Assembly (NCBI GenBank): GCA_028386065.3
Contig: JAKUCV010001882.1
Span: 89,534 to 153,533 of the forward strand
DNA from: Turnera subulata
Taxonomy: Eukaryota > Streptophyta > Magnoliopsida > Malpighiales > Passifloraceae
Reading direction: 5' to 3'
Length of the DNA: 64,000 bases
Shown here: positions 1-10,681 of the stretch, piece after piece
How positions within the stretch are numbered: position 1 is the stretch's first letter
Layout: each line of letters opens with the position of its first letter
Made by a program: the position numbers and the translations under genes
The notes under the pieces: generated by a model
Database searches by the model: none
The model's input: only the letters and a program-made list of their open reading frames with translations
What the model was told of the DNA's origin: nothing

Positions 1-2518
1 CGCGCCTTCAACAAAACCCGCACACGCCGCCGCCAGCAACCCCTTCTCCTCCACTCTCTCCTCGCCGTGCCTTCACCCGACGACGGAGCCGAGCTCAAGT
101 TCGACACCGGATCGCTCACCTCGCCCACACCAACGACCACCTCACCACCTGCCGCCTCTTCTCCTCGTGGTCGCGCCGCCCTTTCGTCGCCAAGCCAGCC
201 GTGCCGCCGCATGAACGAGACGACCGCCGCCACGCCCCATCCTCGCATGAAGCAGATCCGACGGGATGCCCGGGTTCGCCTTCCTTTCAGCCGTTCGTCG
301 CCACCAACCGCAGCTGTGCCGACGGCCGCCACAGCCTACGTCGCGTTTCCTCCCGCCGCTGCTGTCGCCGCCCGTGTGCGTCTCGCCGCGCCGCCATCAT
401 TTGCAGGTGAGCAGACCCGTTGAAGATGGGCACGACCCGGTTTCGCGTGGGTTGACCTGACTCCACAAATGGGTTGTGGCTTGGGTTGAAGACTTGGGCT
501 GCGGGGGAGCTGGGCCAAGTTGGCTCGGGCCTGCTGCTTGGTCTGGGCTTTGACCTAGGCTGACTCCTTTGATTGGGTTGGGCTGAGTTTGGATGTGGGC
601 TGCATAGTATGGCCCAGTCCGGTTAATTAAAAAAATAATAAATGTATATATATAATTCTAATTCTGGAAATATTAAAAAAAATATATGGTTATATTTGGT
701 GAAAATAAAAGAAGTAACTACTTGATATAGTATTTTCAAGAAAGTAAGGAAATTATAACATGATTACGGTAAATGCCTTTAGGGATATAAAAAGTAGAAA
801 TGTTTTACCAGAAAAAATATACATATGGTATACCTAAGTGATACTTCTGGAAAAAATTATTATGTTGATAATATAATTGTTTGGAAATATATTATATCTT
901 TAGAAAATAAATATGCATACCTATATTTATTTTCAGGAAATATGTTAATATGATTATATTTTCTGGAAAAAGAGTACATATAGTATAAGCTTACCTTAAT
1001 ATATATATTTGTTAAATAATGATTTTCTGGATATATATATGTTTATATTTATATTTATATTTAATTTATGTTGCTAGAAAAAAAAAGGGAGTATGACATA
1101 ATTTATTATATGGAAGCATTTTCTAATATATATATAATTTGTTAAGTATTTATTATGGTGATACTTTATGGTGATACTTTTGTCTTATGGAAAAAGAATA
1201 TACGATATGGTAAAAATAATTATTTTCAAGGAAATATTTTCGGAAAAAGGTTTAATTACGGTAAAAGATGATAATAAAGGATATGAACCGGGATGGGTTT
1301 ATTTTGCAGTATTGGCATCATAGCATACCGATTATGTGCATTTATGTGAGTATATTGTTTTGTTGTGTAGGTTTTGATATCGGGTAGTTTCCCGAGGAAC
1401 CGGCTTCGGACCGGTCATTTTCTTTAGAGTTGAGTAATCGGCCAAGGTGAGGATGGATTTCCTTCAATATGAGCCTATATTACTCAGTTATTGTGTTTGA
1501 TGTTTATTGCATTGTTGATTGTTGCAATTGTTGTGGTTTGTATCGGGATGTTTATCCCAGTGTCTTGATTTGGTTTTGGGACGTTTATCCCCGTGCATTG
1601 AGTTGGGTATTTATTTTCGTGTCTTTGGGCATAAGTATAATGGAATAAATAATAAATTATGATAAGGATGCCGATCTTTGGTTTGGTTTGGGATGTCTAT
1701 CCCGGTATTTGGGTTAGGGATGTTGATCCCTGTGATTTGGTTTTGGATAATGATAATATAATTGTCACGTGGTAAGTAGTGGTACGACTCGATGGTTTAA
1801 GACTGTTTTGTGGTGGCCATGACCTGGGTTACTTGTGATAAGCATGTCTATGCTTGGGATGTCTATCCCGTGATTATATTTGGGATGTCTATCCCTGGTT
1901 TTTATTTTTGGGATGTCGATCCCTGGGTTCTCTTGGATTTGGTCTGGCACCCGAAATGTGTTGATAACCAGGTCTGACCCCTAGCTTATCCGTGACGGGG
2001 CTCGGAAAGATAAAATTGGAAAATTGGATTTTTGTTTTAGTCTTTTGGTCTTGGACCAGTTTTGGGTCGAGTTTTTGGTTTGGTATGTATTTGGCGGTTT
2101 TTGCCTGTTTTCGACCTTGAGTAATTATAGTGTTGCATATTGATTGTCTATCCTTCGTCGGTGAGCACTTCGGACTCACCCCTCACTGCGGGCTTTCATC
2201 CCGTAGGATGGGTTATTTGTGGTACAGGTTTGGTGCATTCCAGACAGGCTGTGGCGTTACCCCTTGGACAGGACTCGGATCCAAAGTTTGCATCATGTGT
2301 CGCATACAGTGTCTTGTGAGTTATTAAATCTTCCGTTGTGCATTACTTTTGCTATTGTTGGGCCATTGGGCCGATAATGTTGTTATTGATGTTTTTATTT
2401 TGGGCTGTTGAACCCGAGTTTCTGTTGTATACATTGTATGCTGGGCTTGGTTTGGTTGGGTCGTCACAGTTCCGGCACGTGTTTACTGTGTACGGTAAAT
2501 TCGGGTCGGGGCGTTTCA
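1..2518 (+). mobile_element. Ty3/Gypsy long LTR, copy 1 (5' end outside window)
   Basis: This is the 3' part of a long LTR that recurs at 51001-55350 and, inverted, from 62082. The shared blocks are the stretch around 2155-2225 (TTCGTCGGTGAGCACTTCGG and following), the block near 1985 (GTGACGGGGCTCGGAAAGAT), and the terminus GGGTCGGGGCGTTTCA ending in CA at 2518. Positions 1-420 are GC-rich and look like a plant 5' UTR or first exon, but copy 2 has a different frame there, so I read it as non-coding LTR. No primer-binding site follows 2518, so the copy is either a solo LTR or broken. The lineage is probably a Tekay/Del-like chromovirus, inferred only from the LTR ends and size. Confidence 0.75.
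1545..1923. repeat. Seven near-palindromes GGGATGTNNATCCC in the Gypsy LTR
   Basis: Copies of a 14-bp imperfect inverted repeat (GGGATGTCTATCCC and variants) start at 1545, 1578 (GGGACG variant), 1690, 1717, 1856, 1882 and 1910. Each half is GGGAT/ATCCC. The same motif recurs in the other two LTR copies with a period of 28-30 bp. Confidence 0.85.
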
Positions 2519-3640
2519 TAACCCTAATCCTTTAATTCGATTTTTGCTGTTGTTGTGTTGCTTTGATGCTATTGATAATGATGCTTTGACTGCCTTGTGA
2601 ATCCATGTTTAGAACTACGTGGCTTTGACCCCGGGTGTGAGGACCCGTCCAAAAATTAATTTGATTCCTCAAGACATCAAAGGATTCGCCACCTGAATTT
2701 TATTAAGGACAAATTTCAGGGAAAAACCTCGGCATCCAATACCCATAGCAACCGGTCATAGCGTTCTAAAGATGTAGGATTTGGGGGTTCGTCACAAATG
2801 GGAAGCTGTTAGGCACCCATCCATGTTTGGACGAAATCGTGTGCAATGAAAGATCCCTGCATGCCTTATGAACAAGCAACACAACAACAAAACAAAAAGG
2901 ACGAAAACTAAAACAAAGTAGAAAATAAACACATAATTGAGCTTGAGATTCCACCGCTAGAATCCACCTACGTACTCCAGCAACCGGATTCAAAGCTGAC
3001 GTAGTTCTTACATGGCATCACACAACGCACACAACGCAACAGACAATGTAGCAACATCACAGCAACATCAGCATTATTACAGCAACATTGATATCAAAGT
3101 CACAACATTAACATCATAGCCATAACATCGACATCACTACGACATCGCAACAATATAACATAACTCACATCCTGGCGACTTCAAAGTAACATTAACATTA
3201 TAACAACGATATCAACATTATCACAACGACATCAATATCAGAGTAGCAACATCAACATCACAGAGAAATCAAAACATCAACACAACACACAACACAGCAG
3301 CAGCATCACGATAACATAGCAAGAAAAGAAACACACAATTTGGTTTGCATCCCTTTTTTAGACCGAGACTACCTACGTACTAGAGTGACGGGGGTCAAAG
3401 CCACGTAGTTCTAATAGTTCATCAACACCAATCACGTCATCACATTCACAGCAAACATCTCAGCATCAAATCATTATCAATCAAGCAACAAGCAATAATC
3501 AAAGTCAAAAAGAAGTTTGGAACACTTACCTCGAGTTTCTAGATAGAAACTATGTGTCAAATTCAAGGCCAATTATTATAAATAAAATGATTGATCCAGC
3601 CTCTGAGCACAATAGCCAAGTTGTAGATCTGCCTCTTAGC
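2519..3640. repeat. Decayed repeat region with a 22-bp inverted repeat and an AACATC-rich tract
   Basis: There is no gene here. A perfect 22-bp inverted repeat (AGAACTACGTGGCTTTGACC plus CC) lies at 2611-2632 and, inverted, at 3391-3412. A related, diverged copy of the second arm with its flank (CCTACGTAC ... GACGTAGTTCT) lies at about 2965-3013. Positions 3020-3300 are a degenerate tract of AACATC-type units. TGTGAGGACCCGTCC at 2636 could be an LTR start. I suspect a fragment of a Tat/Ogre-type Gypsy element but cannot prove it. Confidence 0.4.
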
Positions 3641-3734
3641 TTTCCAGAGAGTCCAAGATCGCAGCAATTCGATGTCTAGAACTCAAAATTTACTGAGACT
3701 GCTCACAACAGATCCTTCCTCTCGGGTTCTCATG

Positions 3735-5026
3735 TTAAGTGATAGCTGAAGCAAGTATCAGATATGTCGAGTTCCACCTAGTCTTACAGTCAAGCACTAA
3801 CTTTTTAGAATAGGATTCTCCTAAAATACAACAAATTTCAGCAAATCTTTGTTCCCTCTTTAGTGTAGCAACCAAATAGGCTATACTTTCCCTTCTACTT
3901 ATAGATTTACCAATTATACTCAAGCCATCTTTCACAATTTAATTTAATATGTGTGCACAACAAAACATGTGGAATCATGTGCCACCCATAAGAAATGATG
4001 ACCGAGGAATCTTACCAATAAAATGAGTAACCATTGCATCATTAGTTGTGCAATTATCAATGGTCAAAGTTGAAATGCGAGGGGATGGTAAATAAAGGAA
4101 TATGAAACACGTAATAAATATGTTAGTTAAATAATAAGAAAATATAAATTATAGAAGTGTTAACAGATTAATTTAGTAAATTTTCTTACCTCAAAATACG
4201 ACTTTGCATTTTCCAAGAATCATCTATGTAGTCAGCAGTAATTACCATGTATCCTTTGTTTTGATTGCTGGATGTCTACAAGTTAGTCGTAATAGAGATT
4301 CTACCTTCATTTTTTGCCAACAAGTTCTTCACTTTCATCTTCTCGTCTTCATATATTTGCATGATATCACTCTTCAATGTATTTCAATAAACCATTAGAA
4401 ACAAAGTTTGGGTGAAGTGATGAACAAAAACCTTCGATGTTGTCCTGCTAAGATTGTTGTTTTGGCTCAAAGAAAGATTTCATTCATTCTCCTTTACCTT
4501 ATCAGATGCGTTACAGTGCCCTGAATGAATTAGAAGTTGGCGAGGTCCATCTGTTAAACTACTCCTTGTATAGTAATAATTATAATGCTGGTAGTGGCAG
4601 TTATTGTTGTGATGACGGGCCTCTTTTTACTCAATTTTAGCCTTGTGCTTTCTCGATAAAAACTCTCGTTTCATCAAAAAAAAGTGATGAACAAAACCTG
4701 GACAAAGGATATTCATGCAATATAACCATTCTTGCAAGTTCTCTTCGTGCATTTTCTTTGTTAAATGTATAGGCACCAACAACAATAGAATCTCCTCTTC
4801 GTACAGGATCTGCCAATAAACTCGATGAAGGCATAGGTAGAGTGTTAATCAATGCTTTCCTTGGTCCTCTCACTGTACGATGCTTGCATATAGAAAGATG
4901 ATCATGTAAATTCTTCGTGCCATTTTTAGTTTCTCCAGAAAGTTTCTTGTCGCAATGCTTGCATATCGCTTTCATCTTGTCATTTATCAATTTCCGACTA
5001 AGGTGATCCCAAACAAAAGATCTCAA
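3735..5026 (-). pseudogene. hAT-family transposase relic (BED zinc finger, RICESLEEPER-like)
   Basis: This is a broken transposase of a cut-and-paste hAT DNA transposon. The N-terminal piece (5026 down to 4637) begins MRSFVWDHL and carries a BED-type zinc finger: C22-x2-C25 followed by His/Cys ligands in LHDHLSICKHR at about residues 40-50. A central piece (3935-3735) has the motif LVLDCKTRWNSTYL, typical of the hAT region before the dimerisation domain. Between them, near 4040-4070, another frame reads LTIDNCTTNDAM, also typical of hAT proteins. Frameshifts, stops and an inserted LINE tail (4430-4681) make it non-functional. No C-terminal hATC domain or terminal inverted repeats were found. 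Confidence 0.8.
4430..4681 (+). mobile_element. 5'-truncated LINE insertion (252 bp) in the hAT relic
   Basis: A 15-bp direct repeat, AAGTGATGAACAAAA, flanks this segment exactly (4415-4429 and 4682-4696). The segment ends in CGTTTCATC followed by an A-run, a 3' end typical of plant LINEs. Target-primed reverse transcription yields exactly this structure: variable TSD, A-rich tail and 5' truncation. No coding capacity remains. Confidence 0.8.
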
Positions 5027-6381
5027 TTTTCTTTTGTTGGGACTTCTAGTATTAATGTGAGCTTAGTACTTCCAATTTTAACATTAGAATCCACCATTTG
5101 AGTTGTCATGTGTTGTTGTGGAAACATTAAAAAGAAAAAAGTGATGATAGGCCAAAAAAATCAAAGATAAGAGCAAAACAATAGGAATTATCAGACAACA
5201 AAGGCAACATAAATATAGAATTTTAGATCATTTAAACATGTTAAGTTCTTCCATAAAATATACAAATATATTTTTTTGCAAGTGTTCAAGTCGTTCTTGC
5301 TATCATATTATAGGTTTCGTTAATTCCTAAACACAGATACCTACATTCTAAGCAGATTTCAGCATGTGAAGAGAAAAACCATACTTACACAACTCCTCTA
5401 TAAAGACAAGCAAAGAAAAGAACAATCCACAAGCTAAATTTACACATTTGTGACAGTAATGGTCACTGGTGGTGGTTGAGGATGGAGGATTAGTTGATGG
5501 TGATTTTAGAGAACATCGTAACCACTAATATTAGGGCTTCAACATAGAAATTAGAAAGTGGAAACATGAAAGTTGTGGGAAAAACAGTGAAAGTGGTAGA
5601 ACGTGGCTAAACCAACACTCACTACAACTGTCCAAAACCTGATAATATATTTTTAATTTTTTCCAAAAAAAATCTTAGTATATGAATAAAGGAAATGACT
5701 AAAAAATGACATATATATTAATAGGATAATAGCTCAAGGGTAATTTCGTGGTTTTATTTATTTCGGGGTCCCCGCGGGTTGGGGGAGCACTCCCGGCCGC
5801 ATTCTCAAATTCCCCACGGGGCCATTGCCCCATCCCCGTCCCCGTTCTCTATTCGGAGATTCCCCACTAACTGGCACCCATTGCCATTGGCTTTTTGTTC
5901 AAATTTGAAATCAATATATCAAAAGTCCTTAAGCAATATCTTTAGCTTAATTTTTGTTCTTAATTAAGCTTTATTGTTTTTTCTCAACACATATCCTGCA
6001 GGAGGAATAATAATAATTCCACTAAAATTATTCATTTATTAATATGCAGCATAATTTATAGAAGAACCTATACATGTGTACCAGCGTAGAATGGGAAATA
6101 TGGTAATGATGGGTAATGGTATAATGGTGTGAAAAGGCCAGAAGGACAATTGTCGCAAATAATATTTTTGCCGTCAACAGATTAATTGATCATTTTGTGG
6201 TACAACAACCGTCCGCAGTTGTTGATAGCAAGAATTTTTTCCTCACCCTTATAAGCTCTCTATTATTGTTCTGTGGGTCCGATCAAATACAGCGCAGGGT
6301 CGCATCCACTCTTCATCATTGGCATGCATTAGTGCTTGTAACCCATAATATATACATGTCACATTTTCTATTCACGTGATT
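5027..6381. other. Non-coding stretch, possibly hAT subterminal sequence near 5763-5880
   Basis: I see no gene here. Positions 5763-5880 are rich in short CGGGG/CCCCG runs (GGGGTCCCCGCGGGTTGGGG and following). Such runs are common in plant hAT subterminal regions, and this would be the 5' side of the minus-strand transposase relic. No terminal inverted repeat or 8-bp duplication was located, so the link is an inference. Confidence 0.3.
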
Positions 6382-6389
6382 AACAAGCA

Positions 6390-6516
6390 CTGTGCCAGAG
6401 CCTGTGTAGCTCAGTGGCATGAAGACCTTGGCACTGGCCAAGGCCACCAGGGTTCAAACTATGGTGTGAGAGGGTTGGGGAATTTGGGTAGCCTTAGGGT
6501 TGTAATCAAAAAAAAA
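6390..6516 (+). mobile_element. tRNA-derived SINE with 8-bp target-site duplication
   Basis: A tRNA-like head carries an RNA polymerase III A box (TAGCTCAGTGG, 6408-6418) and B box (GGTTCAAAC, 6451-6459). It is followed by a short body and an A-run at about 6508-6518. The direct repeat AACAAGCA flanks it (6382-6389 and 6517-6524). The body, lack of an acceptor stem and A-tail argue for a SINE rather than a tRNA gene. It sits immediately 5' of the Copia-type LTR at 6527. Confidence 0.8.
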
Positions 6517-6871
6517 AACAAGCATCTGTTAGTGTACCCATTCAAATTATAAATAACCATATATATTGGGAAAAGTAATGTCGACGATAAACGAATTTAT
6601 TGAAAAAAATGACACAAAGCGATAGGCCTTGAATCGCTTGGAGCCATAAATAAAATGGCTCTGACCTAGTTGTACAAGGATTGGAATTGGGCTTAGCTAA
6701 CCCAAGTCCATGGGTTTGTGTGGGGGTTAAGTATTCCAAGTCAGAGTAGGACTATGATTACTTAGTACTGTCAAATTAGGAGAGAGCCTTGCGGTACCTA
6801 TATAAATAGGTTGCGTGAGGGGGAGTCTCTGGGCGTGTGGGCTGTTGTTGTAAACGTTGGTTCTTTTATAA

Positions 6872-7674
6872 TGTTCGCGCACGAACAGCGAGCGGCCAAC
6901 GACTTACCGATCCGACTACTTGAAGAGCCGAACCGACAACCGGATCTGACCGTTGATAGGCCGAACGGACGGTGTCGCACGTCTTGGACCGGGTTTTGAT
7001 GCTAACTTGCCGATCCGACCGTTGAAAGGCCAAGCCGACAACCGAATCCGACCGTTGAAGGGCCGAAAAGACAGTATTTTGGGTTTCTAAGTTAAATTAA
7101 ACTAAAGAAAGCATAGTAATTCTACACTACTGTGCGATATAAAAAATTGTTAAAAAAAAGATAACTGGTTTTCTGATTGATTTCTTCGTATCCCGTACAA
7201 GAACAACTAGTAGCCTTTTATAAGCACAGCCTAAAAGTAACAGATGAATTATGATCTTGTAAGATCTTATTCAAATTTAAAAACTCAATCTAAATTCTAT
7301 TATTCGAAAAGCCCTGTCGATTAGTAAGCTCAAATTTGAAACATCCGGATAAGATATCCACCATATTCTAATCGTCGGCATCCACTTCAAATCTTGGCTC
7401 GGCAATTACTCTCATCTCCTACAACAACTAGCAGCTGCTCTGGCCCAATCTCTAAAAGCTCGTCTACCACAGGTTAGCCGAACAACCAACCATAGCCCAA
7501 GAACAATCAACTAGAACAACTGCGAGACATGGGCTCATAAAATAGCCAGAGAGGGAGACTGTTATGGCAACCATAAGCCCAAAGCGAGAGACCGTGTAAC
7601 CAAACAACTGCAAGCGACAGAATGAACCCATGCAACAATTAGCTCAGGCCCACGATTTTGGTTCGGTGCAAACA
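6872..7674 (-). repeat. 3' LTR of the TR-GAG-like element
   Basis: This 803-bp LTR matches 13193-14021. In plus orientation it begins TGTTCGCGCACGAACA (a near-palindrome with 6-bp arms) and ends GTGCAAACA. It holds two related blocks about 100 bp apart (from about 6907 and 7009), each built from CCGATCCGAC and CGTTGA..GGCCGA units. Confidence 0.9.
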
Positions 7675-7691
7675 GTTGCCCCCCTCAGTCC
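7675..7691 (-). other. Polypurine tract of the TR-GAG-like element
   Basis: On the minus strand the sequence GACTGAGGGGGGCAAC abuts the 3' LTR start TGTTTGCACC. A G-rich tract directly upstream of the 3' LTR is the expected plus-strand primer. Confidence 0.75.
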
Positions 7692-8784
7692 TTTAATTGA
7701 AGGCAACGACAAATTGAAGGAGTGCTTCGAGCCCACCCATCACCAAAATCGTCCAACCGTGTCATCCATCAGCAGTTGCCAAAAAACAACACAATAGCCA
7801 AAATAGCCGATCTTTCAACAACCAGCGATCTACCTCTCACGAGTTAAAAGGCTTTAACATCAAAAGCCGACCCCATCCTAATCGGCCCATGGTGAGTACC
7901 AAGCGAGGTTACCACCTACTCTCTTCAAGCGGCATAAAAGTTGCCAAAATCACCCAGCCAAGCTCGGATCATGCGTCGTACAAGATCAACCACCGATAAC
8001 AACAAAGTCGGTGCAGGGAGCAGTAGAAAAAACAACACCATACTCATCCCCTGAAACAAATTTACACTTATCTCCACCACAGGTTGTTATCTCCAAAATA
8101 ATCCTAATCCAAAGGCCCAACAAGCCGGGCGACAAAAACCGTGCTACCACAACAACCGACAAACCCTTATCAATCACCCTCACACAAACCGGACTAGCAA
8201 TCTCCAAGTAATTTTAAGCGGAAACAAACTAAAACTCTAACGAAGAGGTTACCCCATAGCAATCACTAAATCATCACAGCAATCATCAAAAATTGACTCG
8301 CCTGAAACCTATATGATCTCCAATTCGATATTGTTTGTTCAATCTGAAGCAAGAATTGAATGTGAACCACTATTAACCAAGAGCAACCTGATAGAGATCG
8401 TCGTAGCAAGCCCGCCGTAGCAAGCCTTTCCAACCTTGCCAATGACCGGTATAACGGTCTCCCACTATTTTCTTTTGCATCTCTTTGTGTAGCCTCAAAA
8501 ACATGTCTCTTGCATTATTTTTGAACAACAACTCCACCGACCATAAATCGGTACGAAGACAACCTGGACAAAACAGCTGAAATCGGCTATTGAAACTGGG
8601 AAAGCTAAGCCGAACAACCCCTTCAAGCGATCCAACAAAACAATTTCAACGATTATCGCACAACAACCCAACCGACATGCAATCAGTAATGAACCGACTT
8701 TCAAAAGCCTATTCTTCACAACAACCAAATCAGGCCGCCACTACTCAGGAACAACCGGCCCACCGCAACAACCACGGTTTGAAA

Positions 8785-9935
8785 CTAACCAACCTCAATC
8801 AGTGGAACATTGATCTCTGGCTCCAAAATGCTGCTGACAAAGGTTGGGCGGGGATCATTGGTTGTTCCTGGATTCACCTCTTCTAATGGATCTTGAACCT
8901 CGGCCGGATCATCTTCCATCCTCCTAGGAGCCGGGGGAAAGTCCTCCTGCTCATTGGCTCCACTTTCTTCATCTTCCTCTTGTAGATATTCGGTGTTAAC
9001 AATTTCCATAGCCAAGAGGGTCGCCGCTCACCGAATAGCCTCGATGCAGACATCTTTTTTAGAACTTATTAATCTCTTCAATGATTGGGCCAACACGCGC
9101 TGGTTGCGTTACCCTTGCCGATAGTGCGGGTAAAGGCTCGACATGAGCCCTTGGCCTGGTCATCGTGTACCTCGCCGGCCTACCTTCCGCTATCTCCCCT
9201 TCAAAACAGATAGGTCCAATTTCGTCTTGGAAGTACCAGGCATCAGCAAAGTTCTGACTGATTAATGGATGTAATTGGTCTCCCTTCACCACCTCGGTCT
9301 CCCCCCTTTCGTTTCGTATGATGAGCATCTGGTGGAGGGTTGAGGAGACCACCATGTTAGCATGGATCCAGACTCGGCCCAAAAGGCTGTTATAGGACGT
9401 CTTCTCTCGGACCACGAAGAAGCCTGTTTTTGACGCCTTAGAGCCCACCTCCAGGTCAACCGCCAATACTTCCACAGCCTTCGCCGACTGGCCAACAAAT
9501 GACACCATGGTCAAATCCGATGGCAATAGATCCTTCTGCTCACAACCAGAGGACAGAGAATGGTAGTATATTGAGTGTTGCCCCTCCATCAACCATCACT
9601 TTTGAGACCTGTCTGCCAAACATAGAAATAGAAATGTATAAAGGTTTGAAATGGTGCACTCCATTTTGAGCAGGACAGGGAAATTGTTCGCCCTTGTAAA
9701 TCTGGGACTCTCTATCCTGAAAAGACACCACCCCATGCTCTGCGTCTTCCTCAACATCCCCCTCCAGAGAGGAAGGTTGGTCTGGTCTTGCACTGAACGA
9801 AACCGGCAACACAAAAGTCATATTGATAGTTGCCTTCTCCGATAGGGAGCCGAATTGGATTGCCTGAGGCATTTCAATATCGCTGCCATCATTCTCCCCA
9901 TCACAGAGGGTATCGTCTTCCTCCAATTCAGCCAA
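8785..9935 (-). pseudogene. Retropepsin-like protease region of the Gypsy element, frameshifted
   Basis: The upstream frame (9935-9540) contains KVMVDGGATLNILPFSV, the catalytic-Asp region in the D-G-G-A form common in plant Gypsy proteases. A frameshift follows. The next frame (9592-9059) carries NSLLGRVWIHANMVVSSTLH, close to the usual YNxLLGRxWIH flap-side motif. A third piece (9015-8785) reads DPLEEVNPGTTNDPRPTFVS, the normal linker ahead of reverse transcriptase, and then coding stops. The polymerase is therefore missing from the PR-RT junction onward. Confidence 0.8.
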
Positions 9936-10681
9936 ATCTACGGGTCTTGTCTTGGGGACCCACTTCTTGGTTGGTGGCCGTAGCGGCCTAGTTTCTTGAG
10001 TTGGTCGTTTCCTTTCTTTCTGTGGTCTGGATGTTGGACGACTGCGGGTGTTGGTTGCTGATCTCCCAGGCCACCCCTAATCTCTCCTTGACCGGTAGGC
10101 GATCACCAAGTCTGTCCGCCACCGGTCTTCTTGAGGCTTCCTTCTCTAGCCTCACTTCCGCTCGTGGTCTCCCTGTTCTCTTCAAGGAAGTCGGTTGAGA
10201 AACCCCAAGTTCCTGTCTCAAGCGCTGCATGCGCCTTTTCTAAGTTTTGGTTAACCCAAAATGCTTGAACCGAGCCTCCAAATCCTTCAGGTGATCGCGA
10301 GGAGGGAACAAAGGATGCTTTGGCGACTCCTTTGGTAGGTTCACATGCCATCGGTCATCCTTGGGCACTAAGGGTCTGATCATTCTGGAAGACGAAGGCC
10401 TACAGTCGAACCTCAGACCTAAGTCGCAACTCTGTTCTGACCCTCCTGTACTCCGAGCAACGGGCCACCTCATAACTAACTTGTACCGCCTTTCGCCCTG
10501 GATCGACCTCCACCTTTACCTTAGGAGCACCATGAGATTTATTTTTTGCACAGCCAGCCCCAAGGGGCGACTTTGGAGGATCGAATGCCACCATATTTAT
10601 TGCTGTTGTGCGTTGTGGAAAGGGATCTATATCCACCTGCATGGGAAAGACCAGATGACCAGAATCTATGGCCCGCTGTAT

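Noticed and set aside
6400..6470. Possible tRNA gene
   Set aside because: A and B boxes fit, but there is no closed acceptor stem, and the A-tail and flanking direct repeat point to a SINE.
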